This document shows positions 35,081 to 45,300 of a stretch of DNA of 64,000 nt, piece by piece. Made by a program: the position numbers and the translations under genes. Source of the stretch: Anderseniella sp963698275 (GTDB lineage Bacteria > Pseudomonadota > Alphaproteobacteria > Rhizobiales > Aestuariivirgaceae); contig CAVOQE010000001.1 of NCBI GenBank assembly GCA_963698275.1, forward strand, positions 1,054,001 through 1,118,000. The letters are read 5' to 3'. The number at the start of each line of letters is the position of its first letter. The stretch's first letter is position 1. The notes under the pieces are model-generated. The model saw only the letters and a list, made by a program, of their open reading frames with translations, made no database searches and was not told the DNA's origin.

Positions 35081-36009
35081 CAGAAGGTTCAACCGAGATG
35101 GTGCAACCGCAGGACAAAGGTGTGACCAGTTGTGGTTTCGTTGCCCTGATCGGTGCTCCGAACGCCGGCAAGTCAACTCTGCTGAATCAGCTTGTCGGGT
35201 CCAAGATCTCGATTGTAACCCACAAGGTCCAGACGACGCGGGCGCGCATCAGGGCCATTGCGCTGGAAGGCGCAGCACAGATCATTTTTGTTGATACGCC
35301 GGGTATTTTTTCGCCCAAACGCAAGCTGGATGAAGAGATGGTTCATGCAGCCTGGGCAGGGGCGGCAGACGCCGATGCGACAGTTCTGCTGATCGGGGCC
35401 CGTGACGGTCTCAATGAAGACAATACGCGCATTATCGAAGGCCTGGAGGCGACCGGGGCAAAGGCCATTCTGGCTATCAACAAGATTGACCTGGTGCCGC
35501 ATGAAAACCTGCTGCAGCTGGCGGCCGATCTGAACGCGCGATATCAGTTTACCGACACATTCATGATTTCCGCGTTAAAGGGCCATGGCGTTGCGGACCT
35601 GAGAACTGCACTTGCCGGCCCAATGCCGACCGGCCCCTGGCTGTACCCGGAAGACCAGATTGCGGATGTGCCGATGCGCATGCTGGCATCGGAAATCACC
35701 CGCGAAAAACTGTATCTGCGGCTGCATGATGAACTGCCGTACGCGTCCACGGTGGAAACGGAAAAGTGGACCGAGAAGAAGGACGGTTCCGTTCGCATCG
35801 AGCAGGTGATCTACGTCCAACGCGACAGCCAGAAGAAGATTGTATTGGGCAAGAACGGTCAAACGATCAAGAAAATCGGCCAGTCGGCCCGCGAGGAAAT
35901 AACGGAAACCATTGGCCAGACGGCGCATCTTTTTCTGTTTGTGAAAGTACGCGAAAAATGGGCTGATGATCCCGAGCGGTTGCGCATGATGGGGCTGGAA
36001 CCTCGCTAG
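35077..36009 (+). CDS. era: GTPase Era
   Basis: A 310-residue GTPase that binds the 3' end of 16S rRNA during 30S assembly. G1 is GAPNAGKST, G3 DTPGI, G4 NKID; the C-terminal KH domain shows KKIVLGKNGQTIKKIGQ. The start overlaps the rnc stop (ATGA). A partial RIME-like element separates it from recO. Confidence 0.97.
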   Translation: MTEGSTEMVQPQDKGVTSCGFVALIGAPNAGKSTLLNQLVGSKISIVTHKVQTTRARIRAIALEGAAQIIFVDTPGIFSPKRKLDEEMVHAAWAGAADADATVLLIGARDGLNEDNTRIIEGLEATGAKAILAINKIDLVPHENLLQLAADLNARYQFTDTFMISALKGHGVADLRTALAGPMPTGPWLYPEDQIADVPMRMLASEITREKLYLRLHDELPYASTVETEKWTEKKDGSVRIEQVIYVQRDSQKKIVLGKNGQTIKKIGQSAREEITETIGQTAHLFLFVKVREKWADDPERLRMMGLEPR

Positions 36010-36028
36010 GCCTCCCGGATCGATTCAA

Positions 36029-36101
36029 CAGGTTGCTCCAGCACTTTGAAAGCGAACAGTTTTATGGTTTTTGATTGCTACAGTCAAAAACCATCCTGAT
36101 C
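36029..36101 (-). repeat. RIME-like element, reverse orientation, hairpin 2 truncated
   Basis: Hairpin 1 (36054-36101) has ATGGTTTTTGA pairing with TCAAAAACCAT, plus the outer CCTGATC end. The linker and one arm of hairpin 2 (GGTTGCTC, then CACTTTGAAAGC) match the reverse complement of the copy at 6738. The distal arm of hairpin 2 is missing. Confidence 0.75.
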
Positions 36102-36173
36102 CAAACAATTGTTTTGCATGTCTTTGTTCGAGAACCCCGACACTCTTGTCAGGCACGCCACAGGTGAACACTA

Positions 36174-36896
36174 ATGGAATGGCAGGGCGACGGTCTCATT
36201 CTGAACACCCGCAAGCACGGTGAAAATTCGACTATCATCGATGTGCTGACCCGCGATAAAGGCCGCCATACCGGGTTGGTGCGCGGCGGCAGATCGCGCA
36301 CCATGCGGCCGGTTCTGCAGCCGGGAAACCTGGTGAATGTGGTTTGGCGAGCCCGTCTCGAAGATCATCTGGGTGCGTTCTCCGTTGATCCGCACCGCAT
36401 GACAGTGGCCGCGATCATTGATGATGTTCATCGCCTGGCCGGGCTTACGACAATCACGACACTTGCCAGCCTGCTGCCGGAAAGAGAGCCCCATCCACGC
36501 ATTTACGATGCCTCCCTGCTGCTGATCGAGCATTTGCAGGATGACGCCATCTGGCCGGCAGTTCTGGTCAAGTGGGAAATGGGATTGCTCGAAGAACTGG
36601 GCTTCGGGCTGGACCTGACCAAATGCGCTGTCAGCGGTGAAACGGAAAGTCTCACGCATGTATCGCCGCGCACGGGCAGGGCGGTTTGCGCGCATGAAGC
36701 GGAGCCGTGGAAAGACAAGCTGCTGGTGTTGCCGGCATTCGTTACCGGGGCATCCGGTGAAGCGTCAAATGCGGAAATTGCCCAAGGATTGAAACTGACC
36801 GGGCATTTTCTGTCACGGCACATTTTTGAGCCCCGCGGTGTTACAGCACCGGAACAGCGACAGCGTATCCTGCGCTGGCTTGATCAGGCTGATTGA
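36174..36896 (+). CDS. recO: DNA repair protein RecO
   Basis: A 240-residue RecO, which with RecR loads RecA on SSB-covered single strands. It has the N-terminal OB fold (MEWQGDGLILNTRKHGENST) with GHTGLVRGG-like residues (HTGLVRGGRSRT), then the helical domain; the zinc-finger Cys set typical of some RecOs is reduced, leaving only scattered Cys. It follows era, as usual, but after a gap holding the repeat element. Confidence 0.94.
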   Translation: MEWQGDGLILNTRKHGENSTIIDVLTRDKGRHTGLVRGGRSRTMRPVLQPGNLVNVVWRARLEDHLGAFSVDPHRMTVAAIIDDVHRLAGLTTITTLASLLPEREPHPRIYDASLLLIEHLQDDAIWPAVLVKWEMGLLEELGFGLDLTKCAVSGETESLTHVSPRTGRAVCAHEAEPWKDKLLVLPAFVTGASGEASNAEIAQGLKLTGHFLSRHIFEPRGVTAPEQRQRILRWLDQAD

Positions 36897-36941
36897 TGAT
36901 ACAACGGCCTGTGTGAATTGCTTTTCAGGGAGTTAGAACCA

Positions 36942-37346
36942 ATGCTTGGACGGTTGAACCATGTTGCCATTGCGGTGCCCGATCTCGAGGCCGGGTCTCA
37001 GGTTTACAGGACCATGCTTGGTGCCACTGTCGGCGAGCCGCAGGCTGAACCTGACCATGGTGTGACGGTGGTTTTTGTCGAACTGCCAAACACCAAAATC
37101 GAGTTGCTGGAGCCACTGGGGGAAAATTCGCCAATTCAGGCGTTTCTGGACAAAAACCCGTCGGGCGGCATTCATCACGTGTGTTATGAAGTGGAAGATA
37201 TTATTGCAGCGCGTGATCATTTGAAATCTGAAGGAGCGCGTGTGCTCGGCGATGGTGAACCGAAGATCGGGGCGCATGGCAAGCCGGTGCTGTTTCTGCA
37301 TCCGAAGGATTTTTGCGGCACGCTGGTTGAACTGGAGCAGGCCTGA
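36942..37346 (+). CDS. mce: Methylmalonyl-CoA epimerase
   Basis: A 134-residue VOC-fold protein that interconverts (R)- and (S)-methylmalonyl-CoA. Metal ligands appear in GRLNHVAIAVPDLEAG, GGIHHVCYEVEDI and the final GTLVELEQ. The family also serves the ethylmalonyl-CoA pathway, where the same epimerase acts on ethylmalonyl-CoA. The ATG at 36942 has GGGAG at a good distance, unlike the in-frame start 24 bases earlier. Its stop overlaps the next start (TGATG). Confidence 0.94.
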   Translation: MLGRLNHVAIAVPDLEAGSQVYRTMLGATVGEPQAEPDHGVTVVFVELPNTKIELLEPLGENSPIQAFLDKNPSGGIHHVCYEVEDIIAARDHLKSEGARVLGDGEPKIGAHGKPVLFLHPKDFCGTLVELEQA

Positions 37347-37627
37347 TGATCGTTGATTTTTTCACAGGCTTTGCGGTGTATTTCATCATCTGGTGGCTGG
37401 TGCTGTTTACCGTGCTGCCATTCGGTGTGAGGTCTGCACATGAAGAAGGGGTGATGGTTGAACAGGGCCATGAGCCTGCTGCCCCTGTGCGGCCGCGTCT
37501 TTTGAACAAGTTCATCCTGACATCGGTCATCGCCTTGTTTATCTACGGCTTCTATTACTGGCTGGTGTATTACAGCGGCATCACGCTGGACGACTTCCCG
37601 TTTATACCTGACCTGCCCAAGGTGTAG
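37346..37627 (+). CDS. DUF1467 family small membrane protein
   Basis: A 93-residue inner-membrane protein with two helices (GFAVYFIIWWLVLFTVLPFG and FILTSVIALFIYGFYYWLVY) joined by a hydrophilic loop. This is the DUF1467 layout common in alphaproteobacteria between mce and proS. Function unknown. It is translationally coupled to mce and ends the transcript ahead of the hairpin at 37668. Confidence 0.9.
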   Translation: MIVDFFTGFAVYFIIWWLVLFTVLPFGVRSAHEEGVMVEQGHEPAAPVRPRLLNKFILTSVIALFIYGFYYWLVYYSGITLDDFPFIPDLPKV

Positions 37628-37667
37628 TCAGCGGACGCAGCATGTTCTGATCCAAAACCGCACAAAA

Positions 37668-37692
37668 AAAGACAGGGTCTTGCCCTGTCTTT
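37668..37692. terminator. Rho-independent terminator (possibly bidirectional)
   Basis: AAAGACAGGG pairs with CCCTGTCTTT around a 5-base loop (TCTTG). It ends the mce-DUF1467 transcript. On the minus strand it is followed by a run of seven T, so it would block antisense transcription even better. Confidence 0.8.
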
Positions 37693-37696
37693 CATA

Positions 37697-37738
37697 TGAT
37701 ACTGTGTGCTTCGCATTTGATACTGCGTGCTTCGCATT
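37697..37738 (+). repeat. 21-base tandem direct repeat, two copies
   Basis: TGATACTG(T/C)GTGCTTCGCATT occurs twice in tandem with one difference, right after the terminator. No known function. Confidence 0.75.
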
Positions 37739-37991
37739 ACATCACCCGTAAACGGGCGTTTCCTCCCCAGACCTGGGCCTGGCGGTTGCATTTGCTGCAA
37801 CTCTGAGTAGGGAAATGACACAAAGTTTTGAACTTGTCCAGTCACTTTGTCGCACCTTTGCAAAAAGTGAATGCTGTTACCGATGTGCAAGTCGGAGTTG
37901 TCCTTTGTAAATTCTCGATTGATGCACTATGAACAGCAATTCTTTGTGCAGGTTTGCGCCTGCGCACCTTTAATGTTTTCAGGGCATGCAG

Positions 37992-39314
37992 ATGAGACTC
38001 AGCAAGTATTTCCTTCCCATTCTTCGTGACGATCCCAAGGAAGCGGAGATTGTTTCCCATCGCCTCATGTTGCGTGCAGGCATGATCCGGCAGGAGAGCG
38101 CCGGGATCTATTCATGGCTACCGCTGGGTTACAAGGTGTTGCGCAATATTGAACGCATCGTGCGCGAAGAACAGAACCGGGCAGGGGCAATCGAAGTTCT
38201 GATGCCGACAATTCAGTCAGCTGATCTGTGGCGCAAGTCCGGCCGCTATGATGATTACGGCAAGGAAATGCTGCGCATTACAGACCGGCATGATCGCGAC
38301 ATGCTGTTTGGCCCCACCAATGAAGAGATGATCACCGACATCTTCCGCGCCGGCGTACAGTCCTACAAGGATGTGCCGCGCAATCTCTATCATATCCAAT
38401 GGAAATTCAGGGATGAGGTGCGCCCGCGTTTCGGGATCATGCGTGGCCGTGAGTTCCTGATGAAGGACGCTTATTCATTTGATTTGTCAGCCGAGGCGGG
38501 CCGTCACTCCTATAACAAGATGTTCGTGTCATATCTGCGCACGTTTGCCCGCATGGGCCTGAAAGCCATTCCCATGCGTGCCGAAACTGGTCCGATAGGC
38601 GGCGATCTGAGCCATGAGTTTCTCATTCTGGCAGATACGGGGGAGTCAGAAGTGTTCTTCGACAGCGCATTTCATGATGTCGACTGGTCAGCCATTGACA
38701 TAGATTACGACAATGTCGATGCGGTTGCAGGCCTGGTGCAGGAATTTACGTCAAAGTACGCGGCGACCGATGAGATGCACGATGCGGCGGCTTATGAAGA
38801 ACTGCCCGAAGCCAGGCGCATCAGTGGACGCGGCATCGAGGTCGGCCATATTTTCTTCTTTGGTGACAAGTATGCAAAACCGCTTGGCTGTCAGGTGCAG
38901 GGGCCGGACGGCAAACCGGTGACAATACAGTCGGGTTCGTATGGCGTCGGCGTGTCGCGTCTGGTGGGTGGCATCATTGAGGCTAGTCATGATGAGAACG
39001 GCATCATCTGGCCGGAAGCTGTTGCGCCGTTCCGCATCGGCTTGATCAACCTGAAGGCAGGTGACGGGGAAACCGATGCGGCGTGCGACAAGCTTTACAA
39101 CCTGTTTCAAGCCCAGGGAAATGAAGTCCTGTATGACGACACCGACAATCGCGCCGGGGGCAAATTTGCCGCCATGGACCTGATCGGCATACCGTGGCAG
39201 GTCATTATCGGTCCGCGCGGTCTCAAGCAAGGCAATGCCGAACTGAAGAATCGCGCTACTGGTGAGCGTGAAGACATTTCCATTGATGCGCTTGCCGCGC
39301 GCTTTGCCAACTGA
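37992..39314 (+). CDS. proS: Prolyl-tRNA synthetase (short alphaproteobacterial type)
   Basis: A 440-residue class II synthetase. Motif 2 region KFRDEVRPRFGIMRGREFLMK, motif 3 region SGSYGVGVSRLVGGII and the C-terminal anticodon-binding domain (WQVIIGPRG) are present. It lacks the ~180-residue editing insertion between motifs 2 and 3 found in E. coli ProRS, which is the norm in alphaproteobacteria, where mischarged Ala-tRNA(Pro) is cleared by separate proteins. The ATG at 37992 is preferred to one two codons earlier for its distance to AGGG. lolC follows closely. Confidence 0.95.
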   Translation: MRLSKYFLPILRDDPKEAEIVSHRLMLRAGMIRQESAGIYSWLPLGYKVLRNIERIVREEQNRAGAIEVLMPTIQSADLWRKSGRYDDYGKEMLRITDRHDRDMLFGPTNEEMITDIFRAGVQSYKDVPRNLYHIQWKFRDEVRPRFGIMRGREFLMKDAYSFDLSAEAGRHSYNKMFVSYLRTFARMGLKAIPMRAETGPIGGDLSHEFLILADTGESEVFFDSAFHDVDWSAIDIDYDNVDAVAGLVQEFTSKYAATDEMHDAAAYEELPEARRISGRGIEVGHIFFFGDKYAKPLGCQVQGPDGKPVTIQSGSYGVGVSRLVGGIIEASHDENGIIWPEAVAPFRIGLINLKAGDGETDAACDKLYNLFQAQGNEVLYDDTDNRAGGKFAAMDLIGIPWQVIIGPRGLKQGNAELKNRATGEREDISIDALAARFAN

Positions 39315-39348
39315 TCGACAGGTCTCAACCAACAAGATGGATTGACTT

Positions 39349-40617
39349 ATGGCTCAAACCGACACCGCGCCGTTCTCCGCCCATGAGCGCATGATTGCCT
39401 TTAGATATTTGCGGCCGCGCCGCAAGGAAGGTTTCATTTCGGTGATAGCCGGGTTCTCGTTCCTGGGGATTTTGCTGGGCGTGGCGACACTGATCATCGT
39501 CATGGCGGTGATGAACGGGTTTCGCACCGAGCTTTTGAACAAGGTGCTGGGGTTCAATGGCCATTCCATGGTGTATTCATCTACCGGCGCGCCGATACCG
39601 GATTTCGCGTCGAGAGCGGCAATCCTCGCCAATACACCAGGTGTTGTGCGTGCCATGCCGTTTGTCGAAGGCCAGGCCATGGCATCGTCCAGGCGCACAT
39701 CGACCGGGGTTCTGGTGCGTGGGCTGGAACTGGAGAACCTGCTCAAGCTGTCCAGTGTCGTGAACGACAAACTGCGCGGGTCGCTCGACAAGTTTGATGA
39801 AGGCAACGGTGTTGCCGTCGGCTACCGGCTGGCCTGGAAGCATGGTCTGACGGTTGGTGACCAGATCACCCTGGTGTCACCGGAAGGACCGACAACGATT
39901 TTCGGCTCGGCGCCGCGTATCCGGTCGTTCCCGATTGTCGCCACCTTTGAAATCGGCATGTCGGAATATGATGGATCGGTGATCTATATGCCCATGACCG
40001 AGGCGCAGGACTTTTTTGCCCAGGAAGACGGCGCCAGCGCCATTGAAGTGATGGTTGAAGACCCTGACAAGATCGAAGAGCTGATACCGGCCATGAAGAA
40101 GAGTGCTGGTGAGGACCTGCAGTTCGTCACCTGGAAGACCTCAAACAAGACGTTCTTCAATGCCCTGCAGGTGGAACGCAATGTGATGTTCGTGATCCTG
40201 ACGCTGATCATTCTGGTGGCCGCTCTGAATATCATTTCCGGCCTGATCATGCTGGTGAAAGACAAGGGCAAGGATATCGCAATCCTGCGCACCATGGGCG
40301 CGACGCGCGGCTCCATCATGCGTATTTTCTTCATGACGGGAGCGGCTATCGGTATTGCCGGCACCATGGCCGGGATACTTGTCGGGGTGGCAGTGTGCCT
40401 TAACATAGAAAACATCAGGCAGGGGCTTTCCTGGCTGTCAGGCACCCAGCTGTTTCCGCCGGAGCTTTACTATCTGTCACGCATGCCTGCGGAAATGAAC
40501 GTCAACGAGACCATCATGATTGCCCTGATGGCGATGGGACTGGCATTTCTGGCAACCATCTATCCGGCCCGGCGGGCCGCCAAGCTCGATCCGGTAGAGG
40601 CCCTTCGCTATGAATAA
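39349..40617 (+). CDS. lolC: Lipoprotein-releasing ABC transporter permease (LolC/E family)
   Basis: A 422-residue inner-membrane permease with an N-terminal helix (VIAGFSFLGILLGVATLIIV), a large periplasmic domain (about residues 50-275) and three C-terminal helices ending in TIYPARRAAKLDPVEALRYE. With LolD it extracts lipoproteins from the inner membrane for LolA. A single LolC/E-like permease beside LolD suggests a homodimeric permease (LolF-type) rather than separate LolC and LolE; I see only this one here. It overlaps lolD by 8 bases. Confidence 0.93.
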   Translation: MAQTDTAPFSAHERMIAFRYLRPRRKEGFISVIAGFSFLGILLGVATLIIVMAVMNGFRTELLNKVLGFNGHSMVYSSTGAPIPDFASRAAILANTPGVVRAMPFVEGQAMASSRRTSTGVLVRGLELENLLKLSSVVNDKLRGSLDKFDEGNGVAVGYRLAWKHGLTVGDQITLVSPEGPTTIFGSAPRIRSFPIVATFEIGMSEYDGSVIYMPMTEAQDFFAQEDGASAIEVMVEDPDKIEELIPAMKKSAGEDLQFVTWKTSNKTFFNALQVERNVMFVILTLIILVAALNIISGLIMLVKDKGKDIAILRTMGATRGSIMRIFFMTGAAIGIAGTMAGILVGVAVCLNIENIRQGLSWLSGTQLFPPELYYLSRMPAEMNVNETIMIALMAMGLAFLATIYPARRAAKLDPVEALRYE

Positions 40618-41317
40618 GCTGGCACATGATGGCGCAACACCTGCATTGCGACTCGATGCAATAGCGCGGACCTATACGCAAGGCCCGCGCACCATCGATA
40701 TCTTCAAGGACCTGTCGCTGGATGTGTATCCGGGCGAGGTCGTGGCACTGGTCGGCCAGTCCGGTACCGGCAAATCGTCGCTTTTGCATATTGCCGGTCT
40801 TCTGGAAAAACCAACCGGTGGCGACGTCTTTGTGGCCGGCGAAAACTGCACGCGCCTCGAAGACGGGGCAGCAACACGGGTCCGGCGCCTGGGCATCGGG
40901 TTTGTCTATCAGTTCCACCATCTGCTGCCCGAATTCAATGCAATTGAAAATGTGATCATGCCACAGCTCATAGCCGGCAAATCGCGCGAGGAAGCACATG
41001 CCAGAGCCACTGAGCTGTTGACCAAACTCGGTTTGAGCAGTCGGGTTACGCACCGGCCGGCTGAACTTTCGGGCGGTGAGCAGCAACGTGTTGCCATCGC
41101 GCGTGCGCTTGCCAATCAGCCGCTGCTATTGCTTGCCGACGAGCCAACAGGTAATCTTGACCCTGAGACAGCGGGGAGGGTGCATGCGGAGTTCCTCTCG
41201 CTGATACAGGAAGAGGGCCTGGCAGCACTCATTGCAACCCACAATATTGAACTGGCGCACAAGATGCACCGGGTTGTTCAATTGCAGGGGGGCCAGTTGG
41301 CGGAGATCACCCGATGA
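40610..41317 (+). CDS. lolD: Lipoprotein-releasing ABC transporter ATP-binding protein
   Basis: A 235-residue ABC ATPase of the LolD/MacB family. Walker A is GQSGTGKSS, the Q-loop YQFHHLLPEFNA, the ABC signature LSGGEQQRVAIARAL and Walker B LLLADEPTGNLDPE. It powers lipoprotein release through the LolC-type permease just upstream. Its stop overlaps the start of the deacetylase gene (ATGA), so the three genes are coupled. Confidence 0.95.
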   Translation: MNKLAHDGATPALRLDAIARTYTQGPRTIDIFKDLSLDVYPGEVVALVGQSGTGKSSLLHIAGLLEKPTGGDVFVAGENCTRLEDGAATRVRRLGIGFVYQFHHLLPEFNAIENVIMPQLIAGKSREEAHARATELLTKLGLSSRVTHRPAELSGGEQQRVAIARALANQPLLLLADEPTGNLDPETAGRVHAEFLSLIQEEGLAALIATHNIELAHKMHRVVQLQGGQLAEITR

Positions 41318-42336
41318 AGGCGGTTTTTCATCACAATCAGCTTGCGCACTTTCCAACACGATATCTGCAGCGCGGGCACATTGTTGATTTTCCCGAACAG
41401 CCTGAACGGGCAAAGCGTTTGCTTAAAGGTGTCCGGGCTGCCGGTTGCAGCATGCATGCAGCGCGCGCGCATGGTGATGCGCATATTCTGTCGGTGCACA
41501 CCGGACGCTATCTGAAGTTTCTGGCCAATGCCTACCGCCGCTGGAACCGGCCCAGGGGCAAGGCATTTGAAGAAGTCATGGCCAGCATTCGCCCGGTTGA
41601 GAAACCGGCACGTTATCCAAGTGATATACTGGGGCAGGCGGGCTGGCATCAGCAGGACTTTTCCTGCCCGATTACCGAGCAGACCTGGATGTCGGTACGC
41701 GCATCGGCCGATACGGCGCTGTCGGCTGCCGAACTGATCATCGAAGGTGAAAAATCGGCCTATGCGCTGTGCCGTCCACCTGGCCATCACGCCTATGCAG
41801 ACCGCGCCGGCGGGTTCTGTTACCTGAACAACACCGCCATTGCGGCGCAGTTCATGCGCAAGCAATGGGACCAGGTGGCCATACTGGACATAGACGTGCA
41901 TCACGGCAATGGAACCCAGGGCATCTTCTATGACCGCTCTGACGTGCTGACCGTTTCCATCCACGCCGATCCGCGCAAATACTATCCGTTCTACTATGGT
42001 TATGAGAGCCAGCGCGGCAAAGGTCCGGGCAACGGCTACAACATCAATATCCCGGTTCCGGTGAAGTCCGACGATGAAGTGTGGATGGGCGCGCTTGAAC
42101 TGGCTCTCAGTGAAATCAGTGACGCGGCTCCCGGTGCGCTGGTTGTCGCCCTCGGCCTTGATGCGCACGAGGCGGACCCGCTGAATGGCGGTGCGGTGAC
42201 AACCGCCGGATTTGCGCGCATGGCCAGCGCCATTGCGAAGCTCAGCCTGCCGACACTGATCGTGCAGGAAGGCGGTTATCTGACCGATGACCTGGAAAAC
42301 AACCTCGCCAGTTTCCTGAAAGGTTTCGGTGGGTAG
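41314..42336 (+). CDS. Histone deacetylase / acetylpolyamine amidohydrolase-like protein
   Basis: A 340-residue arginase-fold Zn amidohydrolase of the HDAC superfamily. Landmarks: ALCRPPGHHAYADRAGGFCY with the catalytic His pair, LDIDVHHGNGTQ with metal ligands Asp and His, GLDAHEADPL with the third ligand, and EGGYL with the catalytic Tyr. All active-site residues appear to be in place. Bacterial members remove acetyl groups from polyamines or other small amines; the substrate here is unknown. It is translationally coupled to lolD, an odd place for such an enzyme, and is followed 46 bases later by dnaE. Confidence 0.9.
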   Translation: MKAVFHHNQLAHFPTRYLQRGHIVDFPEQPERAKRLLKGVRAAGCSMHAARAHGDAHILSVHTGRYLKFLANAYRRWNRPRGKAFEEVMASIRPVEKPARYPSDILGQAGWHQQDFSCPITEQTWMSVRASADTALSAAELIIEGEKSAYALCRPPGHHAYADRAGGFCYLNNTAIAAQFMRKQWDQVAILDIDVHHGNGTQGIFYDRSDVLTVSIHADPRKYYPFYYGYESQRGKGPGNGYNINIPVPVKSDDEVWMGALELALSEISDAAPGALVVALGLDAHEADPLNGGAVTTAGFARMASAIAKLSLPTLIVQEGGYLTDDLENNLASFLKGFGG

Positions 42337-42382
42337 ACCGGCCATACCGGTGTAATTTCCCGGTCCATCCGACTAGAGTGCG

Positions 42383-45300
42383 ATGATCATGACTGATTCA
42401 TCACCAGCAAGCTTTATTCATCTGAGAACACATTCGGCCTATTCGCTGTCCGAAGGTGCACTGAAGATCAAGACTCTGGGCAAGCTTGCCACCGAGCAGG
42501 CCATGCCGGCGCTGGCCATTACCGATACCGGAAATCTTTTCGGGGCACTGGAATTTGCCGAGGAAATGGCAGGATCAGGCATTCAGCCGATTATTGGCTG
42601 CACGCTGCTGGTCGACAGTGAAGATGGTCCGGAAGGCCCGGCCCACACCAGGAATGCGCTCGATCTGTCGCGTCTTGTTCTGCTGGCCAAGGACGAGGCC
42701 GGATACCGCAACCTCCTGAAACTTTCCAGCAGGGCATACCTGGACGCACCGGAAACGGAGTTGCCGCATGTGGCGCTGACGGTGATCGAGGAGTTCAGTG
42801 CCGGACTGATCTGCCTGACCAGTGGACCCGGTGGCCTGATCAACAAGCCGCTGGTGGAGAACCGGCGTCCCGTTGCACAAGCGCGTATTGAGCGCTTGAA
42901 ACGGGTGTTCGGCGACCGGCTTTATGTGGAACTGCAACGCCACGGCATGGACGAGGAGCGTGCAGCCGAAGCAGGTCTCATAGACCTGGCTTACGAACTC
43001 GAAATACCACTGGTGGCCAGCAACGAACCCTATTTTGCGCAAGCCGACGATTTCGCGGCCCACGATGCATTGATCTGCATTGCCGAAGGCGAGGTTGTTG
43101 CCAACGAAAACCGCCGCCAGTTGACACCTGAGCATTATTTCAAGTCGCAAGGGGAAATGGTGGCGCTGTTCGCAGACCTGCCTGAAGCGATCGCGAACAC
43201 GGTGGAGATTGCCCGGCGCTGTTCCTGGTATCCGCATGCAATTGATCCGATCCTGCCCAAGTTCACCTCCGGCGAAGATAGTCGTGACGAAGCTGAAGAG
43301 TTGCGGGTTCAGTCACGTGAGGGGCTGGCTGACCGCCTTGATGCATTGGGGCTGGCCGACGGGTATTCACGCGAAGATTATGAAAAACGGCTTGAATATG
43401 AGCTTGGTGTCATCACCGGCATGGATTTTCCCGGTTACTTTCTGATCGTTGCCGATTTTATCAAATGGGCAAAGGCGCAAGGCATTCCGGTCGGGCCGGG
43501 ACGTGGTTCGGGCGCGGGTTCGGTGGTTGCCTGGTCGCTGACCATTACTGATCTGGACCCGCTTCGGTTCAATCTGGTGTTTGAGCGGTTTTTGAATCCG
43601 GAACGTGTGTCGATGCCGGACTTTGATATCGACTTCTGTCAGGACCGCCGCGATGAGGTGATCGCCTATGTGCAGAACAAGTACGGCGTGGGCCAGGTTG
43701 CCCAGATCATCACGTTCGGAAAACTGCAGGCCCGCGCCGTGTGCCGTGATGTGGGCCGGGTGCTGCAAATGCCCTATGGCCAGGTGGACCGGCTGTGCAA
43801 GCTTATCCCCAACAATCCGGCCAACCCGGTAACCCTGCAACAGGCGATTGATGTCGAACCGCGCCTGCAGGATGAGCGCCGTCAGGACGAAACCACCGCG
43901 ACCATGCTTGAGATCGCACTCAAGCTGGAAGGATTGTATCGCCACGCTTCAACCCACGCGGCCGGTGTCGTGATCGGCGATCGCCCGCTTGAAGAACTGG
44001 TGCCGCTGTACCGTGATCCGCGCTCTCCCATGCCGGTGACGCAGTTCAACATGAAGCTGGTTGAAAAAGCCGGTCTGGTGAAGTTCGATTTTCTGGGACT
44101 GAAGACCCTGACCGTGCTGGAAAAAGGCGTCAAGCTGTTGGCCCAGCGTGGCATCGAGATGGATTTTGCGGCGCTGCCGCTGGATGACACCGCCACCTAC
44201 GATATGCTGAAACGAGCCGAGACGGTTGGCGTGTTCCAGCTTGAAAGTTCCGGCATGCGCGACCTGATCCGCAAGGCGGAACCGGGCAATATCGAGGACA
44301 TTATCGCTCTGGTGGCGTTGTATCGCCCCGGTCCGATGGAGAACATCCCGAAATACGTAGCCTCCAAGAAAGGTGAAGAGGCACCTGAATTCCTTCATGA
44401 CAAACTGACCCATGTCGTGGAGGACACCTACGGCATCATCATCTACCAGGAACAGGTGCTGCAAATTGCCCAGGTTCTGGCCGGGTACTCGCTGGGCGAG
44501 GCCGATCTGCTGCGCCGTGCCATGGGCAAGAAAATCCAGTCCGAGATGGATGCCCAAAAGGCGCGCTTTGTATCCGGATCGGTCGCAAACGGGGTTGATC
44601 AGGGCGAAGCCGAAAAGATTTTCGAACTGGTCAACAAGTTCGCCGGCTACGGTTTCAACAAGGCACACTCTGCCGCGTACGGGGTGGTTGCTTACCAGAC
44701 GGCATGGCTGAAAGCCAATCATCCGGTGGAATTCCTGGCCGCCTCGATGTCGCTGGACAGTGGCAACACGGACAAGCTGCTGGTGTTCAAGCGGGAGGCT
44801 GACCGCATGAAGGTGGTCATCAATCCGCCGAGCATCAACAAGTCAGGCGTCGACTTCACGGTTGCAGATGGCGCCATTCAGTATTCACTGGCAGCGCTGA
44901 AGAATGTCGGCGAGCAGGCGGTCGAGCATATTATCGCGGTGCGCGAAGAGGGCGGTCCGTTCAAGTCTCTCGGTGATTTTGCCCGGCGCATCGATCCGCG
45001 CATGATGAACAAACGCGCGCTGGAATCAATCTCCAAGTCCGGCGGGTTTGACGAGTTGAACCCGAACCGGGCGCAGGTGGTCAAAGGTGTCGAGGCAATC
45101 CTGGCGATGGCAAACCGCACCTCGACCGAAGCAGAGATCGGGCAGAACGACTTTTTCGGAGGTGGCGGTGATCACGGCGCCGAAGAACTGCCGTTGCAAG
45201 CGGTCGAACCCTGGTTGCCGATGGATCAGCTGGCGGAGGAATTTGAGGCGGTCGGGTTCTATTTGTCGGGCCATCCGCTGGATGAGTATCTCTCGATCCT

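Larger units (their letters stand above)
37628..37991. other. Intergenic region upstream of proS
   Basis: About 360 bases holding a terminator hairpin and a 21-base tandem repeat (both listed), then some 250 bases in which I see no gene, repeat copy or conserved RNA. The proS promoter must lie in it. Confidence 0.5.

Noticed and set aside
41278..42345. 355-codon minus-strand open frame antisense to the HDAC-like gene
   Set aside because: It mirrors a well supported coding gene, has no ribosome site or recognisable domain, and its length is explained by high GC in the opposite frame.
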